Source of the DNA: Pricia antarctica
GTDB lineage: Bacteria; Bacteroidota; Bacteroidia; Flavobacteriales; Flavobacteriaceae
Direction: 5' to 3'
Length of the DNA: 64,000 bases
Assembly: GCF_900101815.1 (NCBI RefSeq)
Contig: NZ_FNAO01000005.1
Span: forward strand, 248,001 to 312,000
Below are positions 44,653 to 54,439 of this stretch, piece by piece. The position numbers and the translations under genes are program-made. How positions within the stretch are numbered: the first letter of the stretch is position 1; every line of letters begins with the position of its first letter. The notes beneath the pieces are model-generated. The model saw only the letters and a list, made by a program, of their open reading frames with translations, made no database searches and was not told the DNA's origin.

Positions 44653-46833
44653 TCACTGTACCTGCTTGATCCGCAAATCCTCAAAGGTCATAATATACGA
44701 AGCTTGGTTAAAATAGCCCTTGACGGGATCTTTTTCATAATCGAATTTAGTGCCCGCGTACTCGGTCTCGCCGATATATTTCGAAACCTCCATCAAGTTA
44801 TTTTTATACGCCAGTTTCAGCAACAGATCATAGGTTATATCGAAACCCCTTACGGCATAACGATCGGGCAAACTACCAAAGCGTTTTTCGTAGCGCCGTG
44901 AAAAGGCACTGCTCTCAGGTATTCTGTACACCGAAGGATAGGTAAAACTCAGATTCGAAAGATGCGTACTCGAAATGACATCGTTCTCAAAGGCGGAAGT
45001 CTTGTTTGTGGTAAACATTCGTAGCTTCAGTTTTTCACGTTCCGGTTGCTCGATATCCAAAAGGGTATTCTGAAAAGAATTCAGGATAGAGCTTACACTG
45101 GCCACCAGCTTAAAGTTATCGGTCTCTACAAATACCCAGTTTTCCAATTCATCGGAAAGTAGCATTTTAAATTTCTCGATATCGATACCGATGTTTTTCT
45201 CTTCTTCGATGACCTCGGCAACTTTGGCATCGGGAAATCTGGACAGAATGGAATCTCTCGCCACAACGTGAATGGAATCGGCGATGACGACCACGTTCTG
45301 GCCTTCGTACTTTTCTTCGGCAAAATCGAGCATGCGGGCCCGAAGCACCGTATTCGGGGTATACGAATAAAACACATTCGACAGGCTAAGATCACTTTCT
45401 GCAGGTATAGGTGCTATAACTGGCACTTGCGAACCTTTCGCCCGGACCGCGGTTTCCTTTAGGGAAGCCAAATCAAGAGGGCCGATAATGGCACTGACCG
45501 TATTGAGATTTTCCTTTTGCAAAATTTCTTTGGTTCTAGCGAGACTTAACTGATTATCATAACTATCTACGTCGACCGATATGCCTAGGTCGGCTATGGA
45601 ATCAAGGGCAATCAAAGCCCCGGAATATAGGCCCAGACTGAATTTAAGACTGTTTCTATCCTCAATAATATCGGTCACCTCTTCCTTGTTTGCCAAATCA
45701 AGCTTGTCTATCCGAAAAGGGAACATAAACACCACTTTCGGGACGTTCTTCACATCGATACTGTCCAACAAATTGATTTTATCTAGAACCAATGCGTTAC
45801 GTACATCAAAATCTCCTTTTTGATCTTTGGGCAATTTCAAGACCATGCCCGCTTTAAGACCATCGCTCAAATCGGGATTCAGTTCCAGCAGATCTTTATA
45901 GGTAAGGCCCAGTTTACGGGTCAATGAAAATACCGTCTGCTTCGGCTTCACCTCATAAAAATTGTAATTATCGGTATTGACTTCCCCCGCATCCAACGTT
46001 ACTTGGGGAATACGGATGACCATGTTCTCTTTTAGACCGCCCTTTTCTGTTATCTCGGGATTCAACCTGACAATCTCATCGGACTTCACTCCAAATTTTT
46101 GCTCCAGTTGATAAAAATTCATTTTCGGGGGAACGGTATACGACAGGTAAAGCTGTGTTTTTTGGTTTTCAACAGTACTTCCCGCTGGTCTGGGCATTTT
46201 CAACTCCTGCCCTACCGCCAGATAGTCGGTGGCTTTTGAAAGCTCGGGATTCAAAACCAACATACTGTCAATAGTAATACCGAATTTATTGGCGATACTC
46301 CATCGAGTCTCCTTGGGAGCCACGGTATACGTTTCCAAATCTTCATCGCTACCGGCGGCCTGTTCGGCTTTTGTTCTGCGGTACTGCGGAATTTTCAAGG
46401 TCATACCCTTATTCAACTGGGCAGAATATAATTCGGGATTGTATTTTTTGATTTCGTCTTCGGTGATACGAAAACGTTGGGCGATACCGTACAAGGTCTC
46501 CCTTTTTCTAACCCGATGTGAGGTAAAACCTATAGGTTCATCGCCTTGGATTACGGAATCCTTCGATTGGTCAGATGTGCTAGGCCGGGTTGCCGTGGGT
46601 GTTTTCTCCCCTCTAGGTATGACCAAAATAGTGTTGGCCTTTAATTCATCACCCTGTTTAATTTCTTTATTATATCTCAAAATGGTAGCAGTGTCTACCC
46701 TATACTGTTTTGAAAGACCGGTCAAGGTCTCCCCTTTCTTTACGGCGTGTGTCGTAAATTTCTGCGCCTTACAGCTTGCCAACGCAATGGTCAACAGCGA
46801 AAAGACGAGTATATTTCTAAAAAATCGGTTCAT
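44653..46833 (-). CDS. Multi-LysM lipoprotein with a periplasmic-binding-like C-terminal domain
   Basis: A 726-residue lipoprotein (lipobox LASC, Cys about residue 22). Five LysM domains of about 45 residues are visible, at about residues 28-75 (FTTHAVKKGETLTGLSKQYR), 103-150 (HRVRKRETLYGIAQRFRITE), 165-215 (YTVAPKETRWSIANKFGITI), 225-275 (YTVPPKMNFYQLEQKFGVKS) and 285-335 (FYEVKPKQTVFSLTRKLGLT). From about 360 to 720 a type-1 periplasmic-binding/Leu-Ile-Val receptor-like fold follows (KVVFMFPFRIDKLDLANK, SAIIGPLDLASLKETAVRAK, VIAPIPAES). It probably anchors to peptidoglycan. The ATG at 46833 is chosen over a TTG at 46842. It follows guaA (50 bases). Confidence 0.85.
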   Translation of the reverse strand: MNRFFRNILVFSLLTIALASCKAQKFTTHAVKKGETLTGLSKQYRVDTATILRYNKEIKQGDELKANTILVIPRGEKTPTATRPSTSDQSKDSVIQGDEPIGFTSHRVRKRETLYGIAQRFRITEDEIKKYNPELYSAQLNKGMTLKIPQYRRTKAEQAAGSDEDLETYTVAPKETRWSIANKFGITIDSMLVLNPELSKATDYLAVGQELKMPRPAGSTVENQKTQLYLSYTVPPKMNFYQLEQKFGVKSDEIVRLNPEITEKGGLKENMVIRIPQVTLDAGEVNTDNYNFYEVKPKQTVFSLTRKLGLTYKDLLELNPDLSDGLKAGMVLKLPKDQKGDFDVRNALVLDKINLLDSIDVKNVPKVVFMFPFRIDKLDLANKEEVTDIIEDRNSLKFSLGLYSGALIALDSIADLGISVDVDSYDNQLSLARTKEILQKENLNTVSAIIGPLDLASLKETAVRAKGSQVPVIAPIPAESDLSLSNVFYSYTPNTVLRARMLDFAEEKYEGQNVVVIADSIHVVARDSILSRFPDAKVAEVIEEEKNIGIDIEKFKMLLSDELENWVFVETDNFKLVASVSSILNSFQNTLLDIEQPEREKLKLRMFTTNKTSAFENDVISSTHLSNLSFTYPSVYRIPESSAFSRRYEKRFGSLPDRYAVRGFDITYDLLLKLAYKNNLMEVSKYIGETEYAGTKFDYEKDPVKGYFNQASYIMTFEDLRIKQVQ

Positions 46834-46883
46834 TGAATCCAATCGTTAATTATTGTGTTAAAAAGATAATTTTGCTAGGTGTA

Positions 46884-48416
46884 TCACTCCCATTCTATCG
46901 TCGCCGGTGGTTTCGAGCTAATATCGTAAACTACCCTATTCACACCCGGCACTTTATTGATAATATCGTTAGATACCTTCTGCAAAAATTCATAGGGCAG
47001 ATTGACCCAATCGGCCGTCATACCGTCGGTACTCTCTACAGCACGCAAAGCTACGCATTTTTCATACGTTCGCTCATCGCCCATCACCCCTACACTATTT
47101 ACGGGCAAAAGCATGGCCCCGGCCTGCCAAACCTTGTCATAAAGTCCCCAATCGCGTAAACCTTTGATAAATATATGGTCGACTTCCTGGAGAATGGCCA
47201 CCTTTTCGCGGGTAATATCGCCAAGGATGCGAATGGCCAGACCCGGTCCCGGAAACGGATGTCTTCCCAGACGTTCGTCGCCTATGGCCATGCTTTTTCC
47301 TACCCTACGCACCTCATCCTTAAAAAGCATTTTCAGTGGCTCTACGACCTTTAATTTCATAAAATCGGGCAATCCGCCGACATTATGATGGCTTTTAATC
47401 GTTGCCGATGGACCGCCGGTAACGGAAACGGATTCGATAACATCAGGATAAATGGTACCCTGCGCCAACCATTTCGCATCTTCCACAAGATGTGCCTCAT
47501 CGTCAAAAACCTCAATAAAGACCCGACCGATACTTTTGCGTTTCTTTTCAGGATCACTTTCGCCTTCCAACGCATCCAAAAAACGTGCCGAAGCATCCAC
47601 ACCTTTGACATTAAGACCCATATGCTCATATTGGTCAAGTACTTCTTCAAACTCGTTTTTGCGCAATAATCCGTTGTTGACAAAAATACAGTGCAAGTGT
47701 TTACCGATGGCCTTATGCAAAAGCACGGCAGCCACGGTGGAATCCACTCCGCCGGATAAGCCTAGAATTACCTTATCCGTACCTATTTTCTGTTTCAGTT
47801 CGGCAACCGTCACGTCTACAAAAGCATCCGGTGTCCAAGTTTGTTCGAGTCCAGCGATGGTAACCAAGAAGTTTTCGAGCAGCTTTTTACCGTCCTTTGT
47901 ATGATAAACCTCTGGATGAAATTGAATACCATAAGTATCCTCACCTTCAATTTTATAGGAAGCATATTCTACATCATGGGTACTGGCCAGAATCGTCGCA
48001 TTTTCCGGTAGCGTTTTTATGGTATCGCTATGGCTCATCCACACTTGGCTACCTTCGGAAATGGATTTAAAAAAGGGTTCGTCAGATTTTATATAAGATA
48101 GATTGGCCCGCCCATATTCCCTCGTATTCGATTTTTCGACGCTGCCGCCGTTGAAGTGAACGAGATATTGAGCACCGTAGCATACGGCAAGCAATGGCTT
48201 TTTTCCTTTGATATTTGAAAGATCTGGATGCGGGGCATCATCGGCACGCACCGAAAAAGGGGAACCCGATAGAATGACCGCTTTGTAGCCTGAAAGGTCT
48301 TCGGGCAGCTTGTTATAGGGCTTTATCTCACAGAAAATATTCAGTTCGCGTACGCGCCGGGCGATAAGCTGGGTGTACTGGGAACCGAAGTCAAGAATTA
48401 GGACGTTGTTTAGCAT
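46884..48416 (-). CDS. guaA: GMP synthase (glutamine-hydrolysing)
   Basis: A 510-residue enzyme converting XMP to GMP. It has the class I glutaminase domain: [43 protein letters not shown] with the catalytic Cys, and [11 protein letters not shown] with the triad His/Glu. The PP-loop ATP pyrophosphatase follows ([20 protein letters not shown]), then the dimerisation domain ending [20 protein letters not shown], the usual C-terminus. The ATG at 48416 is used instead of a TTG at 48422. It heads a minus-strand run guaA-LysM-OsmC-DUF922. The promoter box lies only three bases upstream of the ATG, so leaderless transcription is likely. Confidence 0.96.
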   Translation of the reverse strand: MLNNVLILDFGSQYTQLIARRVRELNIFCEIKPYNKLPEDLSGYKAVILSGSPFSVRADDAPHPDLSNIKGKKPLLAVCYGAQYLVHFNGGSVEKSNTREYGRANLSYIKSDEPFFKSISEGSQVWMSHSDTIKTLPENATILASTHDVEYASYKIEGEDTYGIQFHPEVYHTKDGKKLLENFLVTIAGLEQTWTPDAFVDVTVAELKQKIGTDKVILGLSGGVDSTVAAVLLHKAIGKHLHCIFVNNGLLRKNEFEEVLDQYEHMGLNVKGVDASARFLDALEGESDPEKKRKSIGRVFIEVFDDEAHLVEDAKWLAQGTIYPDVIESVSVTGGPSATIKSHHNVGGLPDFMKLKVVEPLKMLFKDEVRRVGKSMAIGDERLGRHPFPGPGLAIRILGDITREKVAILQEVDHIFIKGLRDWGLYDKVWQAGAMLLPVNSVGVMGDERTYEKCVALRAVESTDGMTADWVNLPYEFLQKVSNDIINKVPGVNRVVYDISSKPPATIEWE

Positions 48417-48419
48417 GCG

Positions 48420-48427
48420 CAAAAATA
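48420..48427 (-). promoter_or_regulatory. guaA: -7 element of guaA
   Basis: On the minus strand TATTTTTG, exact TAnnTTTG, ends three bases before the guaA ATG (TATTTTTG-CGC-ATG). A transcription start at or within a few bases of the ATG follows. Confidence 0.6.
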
Positions 48428-48736
48428 GGGAATTACGGATTTTCCGGAAGCGTGTTTGCGCATATTTATGATCAGGTTTTTAACAACATTGTAAAAAAAG
48501 CATAGGGAAGATACAAAGTAGAAAAAAGAAGATGTCAAGATTAGGAGCAGATGCAGGGGTGGAAAATTTTCCCAACATACCTGATTGAAGTCAAAAATGA
48601 ACTCGGATAAACTCTGTTTCTGTAGTAAAATTCAAAATTTTTAGATATTATAACCAATACTGCAATTGAACACATTTATAATACTGGTCTTTAGTTTTTT
48701 AAATCGATTCCTACAAAGTGTTAAAATTCGTTAAAT
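48428..48736. other. Intergenic AT-rich region
   Basis: About 310 bases between guaA and an uncertain small frame, AT-rich, without a clear gene. No exact hairpin terminator seen. Confidence 0.4.
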
Positions 48737-49030
48737 ATGTCCGTTTTAGTGCACATTAGTAGTATGGATTCAATACTATTCCAAGAATATAAAAGTGCTA
48801 AATCCCTTCCGAAGTATCCCACTATATCCAAAAATGGTTGTCTATTCATGAACACCGATCTTTGGCCAGTAGTTCTTGATTGCAATGTCCCTTGTTGGAA
48901 GGCAATAATAATACGAGGCGAAATAAGTTTATCCATACTATCGAAGAAGGAGAGCTTATGGGAGACAATCAATCGTATTGCACGTCATACGATGGAAGAA
49001 GAAGGTACAATCGGAATTTTTGTAGTGTGA
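48737..49030 (+). CDS. Small hypothetical protein (uncertain)
   Basis: A frame of 97 residues (SVLVHISSMDSILFQEYKSA, with cysteine-containing VVLDCNVPCWKAIIIRGE and a C-terminal NRIARHTMEEEGTIGIFVV). I do not recognise a family. It is flanked by non-coding DNA and is followed by a hairpin. Another frame over 48880-49146 also looks open, so an old frameshift or chance frame is possible. Confidence 0.25.
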   Translation: MSVLVHISSMDSILFQEYKSAKSLPKYPTISKNGCLFMNTDLWPVVLDCNVPCWKAIIIRGEISLSILSKKESLWETINRIARHTMEEEGTIGIFVV

Positions 49031-49084
49031 CAGATTACGGAGAAAGTAATAGGGATCGATGTAGCGGTAAATCCTTAAAATACA

Positions 49085-49112
49085 AAAGTCCGGGCTACCA
49101 AACCCGGACTTT
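49085..49112 (+). terminator. GC-rich hairpin, weak terminator
   Basis: Stem AAAGTCCGGG (49085-49094), loop of 8, stem CCCGGACTTT (49103-49112). The tail has few T (TTCAATC), so this may be a leader or processing structure rather than an efficient terminator. Confidence 0.6.
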
Positions 49113-49377
49113 CAATCAAAATCAAAAAACCAACCTAAACACATAACTTATTGAAACTTTTTCACGGCAATTTTTATATATAACAACCTACTTCTGGATT
49201 ACCCTACCTCATTTTAGAAAAAAGTTTAAGCCTTACTATTTCGACAAGATTAATTGCCAAAAGTTCATAGGTGTGGCCGAATAAATAGGGAGGGGTATCA
49301 ACAATTGCGACGCGATTGATCTTGTATCTAATCCGTTCAGCATGTGGACTTATTTTCTGTATCTTTATATAAATCAT

Positions 49378-49932
49378 ATGCGAACAATGACCGACGCTTT
49401 CTTTCAAGAAATAGAAGATGAACTGAAAAAAGGAACCTCTAAAAAAGGCCACCCTTTTCGGTATTGTACCTTGGGCACAGTGGGGCTAGGTACTACTGCA
49501 AGATTGCGCACCATAGTGTTGAGACAGGTTTCCGAAGATTTAAAATTAGTTTTTTATACGGATAGGCGTTCCAAAAAAATCAGCCATATCAAAGAAAACA
49601 ATAGCGTAAGCCTTTTGTGCTACCATCCCCAAAAATTAGTACAGTTGAGAATCGAGGGCAGGGCAACACTAGTCTCTGACGTCGAGCAACTGAAAAAATA
49701 TTGGAGCGGGGTACAGCCGGCGAGCAGAAAAGATTATACCACTACCTCAGCCCCCGGAAGCCCCATTTCGAACCCTGATACCGTGCACTATCTGGAGGAT
49801 AAGAATTATTTCGCCATTGTAGAAATCGATCCTTTTAAAATCGAGTATCTCAAATTGAAACGGCCGAACCATTTGCGCATACTCTTTTCCAAGGAGGATG
49901 GGGAATGGGATGGCAAGTTTTTGGTGCCCTAG
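49378..49932 (+). CDS. Pyridoxamine 5'-phosphate oxidase-like flavin protein
   Basis: A 184-residue protein of the FMN-binding split-barrel family. It contains PFRYCTLGTVGLGTTARLRT, VLRQVSEDLKLVFYTDRRSK and KISHIKENNSVSLLCYHPQK, which match the FMN-binding part of PNPOx-type proteins, then LVQLRIEGRATLVSD. The C-terminal domain of true PdxH is short here (ends IEYLKLKRPNHLRILF), so it may be a general flavin reductase. Start ATG at 49378 (another ATG at 49387 is possible); TATCTTTA at about 49358 is a near-match to the -7 consensus. Confidence 0.8.
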   Translation: MRTMTDAFFQEIEDELKKGTSKKGHPFRYCTLGTVGLGTTARLRTIVLRQVSEDLKLVFYTDRRSKKISHIKENNSVSLLCYHPQKLVQLRIEGRATLVSDVEQLKKYWSGVQPASRKDYTTTSAPGSPISNPDTVHYLEDKNYFAIVEIDPFKIEYLKLKRPNHLRILFSKEDGEWDGKFLVP

Positions 49933-50190
49933 GGTGCTTCGATATGAAATTCCCGCTTTCTACGGCCCCATTTCTCTGTCGGCATATACAAAACCCTTTT
50001 ATCATTTGGGGTTAGGAATTCATTGTCCCTTTTCCGATTTTGGGTTTTTGAACGAAAAAACCTTCCATCCAACTTCTAGGTATACCAAACTACCACATTT
50101 AAGCGTTGGGTTTTTAAGGCTTGTAAAATCCAAATTACAATCCCAAACCTGTAATCTACAGCCAGCAACTCTATTTAACCTACAATCCCC

Positions 50191-51984
50191 ATGTCAAAAA
50201 TTATTATCCCCAAGCTCATTTTGAACGGCAAGGATTTCCTTACCAAGCACGGCTATAGCGCCACCGTTGAACAATCCGTTGGAGGGCACAGCGTCTTCAG
50301 CATCTCCTTTCCCGCCAACGCCACCGAGACCTATGCCGGCACGCTGATGGACAACGCCATCGGATTTATAGGCAAGCGTATGTATATCGGGCTCGACAAC
50401 GGTGCCATGGAGTATACCGGGCTAATCACCTCTGTAGACTTGCAGAAGGGAGCCGCCGCAGCCGGCACGATTGTCGTTTCCGGCCACGGGCCATCCGTAC
50501 TTCTGGCAAATTCGGTACAATGCCTAAGCTATGAACAGGGCACGCCTCTTTCTCATGTGGCCTCCGATACGCTCAAGGGGCATTCCAAGGAAATATTGAA
50601 AGCTATTATGGGCGAAGGTACCGACATCGCCCTGCCCTATACTGTTCAGTATAACGAGAGCGACCTATCATTCCTGCAAAGGCTCTGCCGGAAATACGGT
50701 CTTTGGTTCTACCATAACGGACAGGACTACTGCATCGGTCGCAGCGGCAGCAAACAGATAGCCGGCACCTACGGCGTCGAAGTAACGGCTTTAAACCTCT
50801 CCACGAACCTGCGCGAACAGCGCTTCGGGGTCAGCGGCCACGACTGGATGGGCGACGAGCTACTGCAGACCCCATCGTCATCGTTCGGGGCGAATTCGGG
50901 CCACCCCTATTTCGGCCAGGTAAAGGAGGAATCAGATTTCGTCTTTGACAAAAAAGGGAACTACGACTACACCGTTGGCCAACACGAGTACAGCCGGCAG
51001 ATGGGTATGGACAGGGCCACCAAAGTAAGCGTGCTGGCGGCGGCGGCCGGCATGGTGGCCGCCACGGGGATTTCCGAGCTCGTAAATCTCCGGGTCGCCG
51101 ATATACTCGCTCTTGAAGGCTTCAATTTTACCGACGCCACCGAAAAACACACTTTCGGCAACTACGACATTACAAAAATCGTTCACAGCTTCGACCACAG
51201 CGGCCATTACCAAAACCGTTTCGAGGCCGTGCCGGCGGATACCGACCATCCTCCGTATTCCAACGGTTTCTTGGCCCCCAACTGCGCCGACCAGCGCGGG
51301 CTGGTACTCGACAACGCGGACCCCGAAGGACTGGGCCGTGTCAAGGTACAATTCCCGTGGCAGCTGGAGATTTCGCAGTCCACCCCGTGGATAAAGACAT
51401 CGACCCCCTACGCCGGAAGCGGTAGGGGCTTTTACTTCGTGCCCGAAAAGGGCGAGGAGGTTCTGGTCGGCTTCGAGGGGGGCAACCCGGAAAAACCGTA
51501 CGTGATCGGCGGCGGTTTCAACGCTTCCGCTAAGAGCGGGTTTGCGGATGGGCAGAACAATATCAAGGCGATACGGACAAGGAGCGGGCACACCATAGAG
51601 CTGAACGATACGGAAGGCGGCGAGATGATAACTATTAAGGACAAAAACAACAATAGCATCCATATTAAAACCTCCGAAGGTAAAATGGTCTTTACAGCGT
51701 TGGGCAATATGGAATTCAATGCGAAGAATGTTCGTTTTAATGTGCAGGAGGATATGGATGTTGAGATTGGAGGAAACAAGAAGGAATCCATCAAGAAAAC
51801 CTATGAGCTGGATACAAAAAACAGTACTGAAAGAGTTTTTGACGATAAAGAAATCAATATCGGCAAAAGACTGGAACAGGTTTCGGGCGAAAGCCTATTA
51901 ACGACCACACGAGGTGAGATGTTGATCGATAGCACCGGGAAGTTAACACTACAAAGCAAGGATGCGGTCGATTATGGCGATTAG
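50191..51984 (+). CDS. vgrG: VgrG-type T6SS spike protein
   Basis: A 597-residue protein of the VgrG/Rhs-Vgr family, the trimeric spike that carries effectors through the type VI secretion tube. The N-terminal gp27-like part (residues 1 to about 360) has FSISFPANATETYAGTLMDN and SFLQRLCRKYGLWFYHNG, a gp44-like end. The gp5 OB-fold is at about 360-440 (RGLVLDNADPEGLGRVKVQF, KTSTPYAGSGRGFYFVPEKG, EEVLVGFEGGNPEKPYVIGG), the usual VgrG landmark. A short beta-helix of IKDKNNNSIHIKTSEGKM and NVQEDMDVEIGGNKKE repeats follows (about 480-560). The length fits the Bacteroidota T6SS subtype iii VgrG. No other tss genes are in the window, so it is an orphan. Its first 1.4 kb is noticeably G+C-richer than its 3' end. 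Confidence 0.93.
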   Translation: MSKIIIPKLILNGKDFLTKHGYSATVEQSVGGHSVFSISFPANATETYAGTLMDNAIGFIGKRMYIGLDNGAMEYTGLITSVDLQKGAAAAGTIVVSGHGPSVLLANSVQCLSYEQGTPLSHVASDTLKGHSKEILKAIMGEGTDIALPYTVQYNESDLSFLQRLCRKYGLWFYHNGQDYCIGRSGSKQIAGTYGVEVTALNLSTNLREQRFGVSGHDWMGDELLQTPSSSFGANSGHPYFGQVKEESDFVFDKKGNYDYTVGQHEYSRQMGMDRATKVSVLAAAAGMVAATGISELVNLRVADILALEGFNFTDATEKHTFGNYDITKIVHSFDHSGHYQNRFEAVPADTDHPPYSNGFLAPNCADQRGLVLDNADPEGLGRVKVQFPWQLEISQSTPWIKTSTPYAGSGRGFYFVPEKGEEVLVGFEGGNPEKPYVIGGGFNASAKSGFADGQNNIKAIRTRSGHTIELNDTEGGEMITIKDKNNNSIHIKTSEGKMVFTALGNMEFNAKNVRFNVQEDMDVEIGGNKKESIKKTYELDTKNSTERVFDDKEINIGKRLEQVSGESLLTTTRGEMLIDSTGKLTLQSKDAVDYGD

Positions 51985-52035
51985 GCTAATTACAGAAAAC
52001 TAAATCCCTATAAAAAACTTAACCTTTAAAAAACC

Positions 52036-54435
52036 ATGGCAAGAAGAGACTACGTTGTAGAAGGCGCAATACTGGAATGTACCTTGGGTACGACACCTGG
52101 GGAGATGATTGTAACCTCTCAACAAAAGGTGAAAATCGGCGGTAAGTTAAAAGCTACATGCGAAGATAAGATACCGAAACCCCCATTTTTTGGCTCCTGT
52201 ACCTGTTCTTCGCCCAACCCACCCTGTTCTCCGGTGTTCAAAGAATGGCAACAAACGAGCAAGGGCTCCACCATGGGCGACAAGACCTTTTTAATGGCGA
52301 ATTCGAAGGTGCCCTGTGAGAAGGGGGGTCTCGTTACTATAAAGGATGTCGGTCAGAAATTGGTGGGTAGCGGAAAAAAAGAAAGCGAACTCGACGAAAA
52401 ATATGCCGAACTGAAAGGGGAAATTATCTTTGCCAATGGATACTTTAGTTCCTCTTTGGGTGGCGTAATGAACGCGCTGTTCGACAATGACACCGATGGG
52501 CATGAATCTTTAAGATACAGAGGTCTAAATGCTGACGAGAATGACAAAACTAACCCACAGGATCTGCAATTATCAAGGGAAAATGAGGAAACCGACAACA
52601 TGACCTGTGATGAAATAGAGGCCGACCGAATTGACAAAGCGTTTACCGTTCACTATCCAACAATTGAATTTGAGGATGCGCAGCTTAACTTTCCCATGAC
52701 CATGTCGCCGTTAGTTCCCTTTTTACCCAATATCGACGTAAAGATACCAAGAATCAAAGATGGGTCGAAATCCATCGATATTCCCGTAGAAGCCAAACCG
52801 ATATCCTTGTTGACCCAAAAAGAGACGAAAGAATTATTCTGGGGCTATTGGAATTTATTTTCGAATAAATTTATGGGCTCCCAGACCTACGCCGACCATT
52901 TCAATGCGGGCAGTAACCAGCATTTTCTAAACGGATCGCACGGTTTGGGATCCAATGCCGCACACCGTCTTGACCACGGCATCGCCCAAGGGTATCATTG
53001 GGCAAATTACCAATGGGGCATAATCTCCAAGAAAGAGGTCGACGAGACCAAGGAAAAAGTTACGTACATCGAAAGCTATTCCCCCGCCTATAAACCTCTC
53101 ACCATAGTCATGCACAGCCAAGGAAACGCCCCGGGAGTAGGTTTTGCACTGGGAGCCATGAAATACGCCAAAGAACTGGGCTGGGACGAGATTCCGCTAA
53201 ACCTGATATTTCTTGGAGTACACCAGCCGCAAAACCTTTGGGAAGAGGAATATGAAAAATTTATTGAGACCAAAGTTAAGTACTATGGAGTGGACAAGGA
53301 TTTTTGGGACGGGGCCGCCTTATCCCCCTTTTTAAAAAAAGATAAACGGGTACATGCCAAATTTAGCAACGCCCTGTCGGAACTCTTTAGTCCCGAGTAC
53401 CATAAGCTTCGCAATAAACGCGGAATTTACGAACATCTACAGGCCATTAGCGATTTTGGCGCCTTAAAAGAGCGTTCGGTCCAGTTTACCTTTGCCAACG
53501 ACCGTGGTGACCTTGTTATTAGGGATGGTGACATCCCCGAAATCGATAGTGCCTGTAATCCCAAAAGAGATACTTCGACATTTAGTTTGGAACTCTACTC
53601 ACATAATGTCGATATTCCAGAGTATTATACCGGTGAACAAGGAAAGGAGGTCATTTCTTTGGAAAATGGCCAGCTGGTTATACCGCCCTATGCCGCCATA
53701 CCGCGTATAGAGGTGGAAATAAACGAGAAGACCGGCGAGGAAGAGTTGAAGGAGTGGGGGGACTACCGCAGTATCGCCATGGACTGGGGCAATGCTTTTG
53801 CTACTTATAAAAAGCTATTGAAAGAGGACCACTTTACGTGGAAAGACCTTTTCGCACCTTATCTTGCGGGAAGAAAATTAAACTTATCGTTGTGGCACAA
53901 AAGAATGTTGTACCATTATGGTCGTATACAGCATGCAGATCTATACGCGCATTTTAGTCCCGTTGGATTGCTCCTAAACGATAAAATATTAAAGACTAAG
54001 GATTTTGAGGATGGGTTGGGGAATGAGAATATTTGGGAACGGATTAAGAAGGTTGGGGAGAGAAAGTTTTATCGGGTAGATGATGGTTCAGAAAAAACAC
54101 CCGAACAAAAACGGGTCAAAGAAAAAGATGATATCGAAGGAAAACTCAAAAATAGAGTTATTAAAACAAACATAGCAGATACAGCCTATATCAATAACGT
54201 TATCAAAGCCTATGTTGAAAAAGATGCAGATGCGGTAAAAAGAATATATGAAGAACCAGTCTTTACTGATAGAGAACAAGGTAAAATCAACAATTTAATA
54301 AAAAAGTTCGGGCATACTGAAAAATCACTGCGCAGAGAAGGCCACACGGATGAAGAAGTTGAGTTGCTAAAAAAAAACCAAATTACACGGGATAATACCC
54401 CAGTCACCAAAACAAAACAATTTTTAAAAAAATGA
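52036..54435 (+). CDS. DUF4280 (PAAR-like) T6SS effector with a lipase-like domain
   Basis: A 799-residue protein. Residues 1-115 are the DUF4280 PAAR-like tip domain: YVVEGAILECTLGTTPGEM, CTCSSPNPPCSP and GSTMGDKTFLMANSKVPCEK. A linker follows (about 115-270). Residues 280-500 look like an alpha/beta-hydrolase effector: HFLNGSHGLGSNAAHRLDHG, a nucleophile-elbow-like VMHSQGN with Ser361, LIFLGVHQPQNLW, then FANDRGDLVIRDGDIPEI as the acid region. The usual first Gly of GxSxG is Met. A helical C-terminal tail closes the protein (about 620-799). The spike-adjacent position and the following lipoprotein suggest an antibacterial phospholipase/lipase effector. It lies 51 bases after vgrG. Confidence 0.85.
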   Translation: MARRDYVVEGAILECTLGTTPGEMIVTSQQKVKIGGKLKATCEDKIPKPPFFGSCTCSSPNPPCSPVFKEWQQTSKGSTMGDKTFLMANSKVPCEKGGLVTIKDVGQKLVGSGKKESELDEKYAELKGEIIFANGYFSSSLGGVMNALFDNDTDGHESLRYRGLNADENDKTNPQDLQLSRENEETDNMTCDEIEADRIDKAFTVHYPTIEFEDAQLNFPMTMSPLVPFLPNIDVKIPRIKDGSKSIDIPVEAKPISLLTQKETKELFWGYWNLFSNKFMGSQTYADHFNAGSNQHFLNGSHGLGSNAAHRLDHGIAQGYHWANYQWGIISKKEVDETKEKVTYIESYSPAYKPLTIVMHSQGNAPGVGFALGAMKYAKELGWDEIPLNLIFLGVHQPQNLWEEEYEKFIETKVKYYGVDKDFWDGAALSPFLKKDKRVHAKFSNALSELFSPEYHKLRNKRGIYEHLQAISDFGALKERSVQFTFANDRGDLVIRDGDIPEIDSACNPKRDTSTFSLELYSHNVDIPEYYTGEQGKEVISLENGQLVIPPYAAIPRIEVEINEKTGEEELKEWGDYRSIAMDWGNAFATYKKLLKEDHFTWKDLFAPYLAGRKLNLSLWHKRMLYHYGRIQHADLYAHFSPVGLLLNDKILKTKDFEDGLGNENIWERIKKVGERKFYRVDDGSEKTPEQKRVKEKDDIEGKLKNRVIKTNIADTAYINNVIKAYVEKDADAVKRIYEEPVFTDREQGKINNLIKKFGHTEKSLRREGHTDEEVELLKKNQITRDNTPVTKTKQFLKK

Positions 54436-54439
54436 GTTA

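Noticed and set aside
50932-51663. Minus-strand frame of 243 codons inside vgrG
   Set aside because: Antisense shadow of the G+C-rich vgrG coding frame; no start context or motifs.
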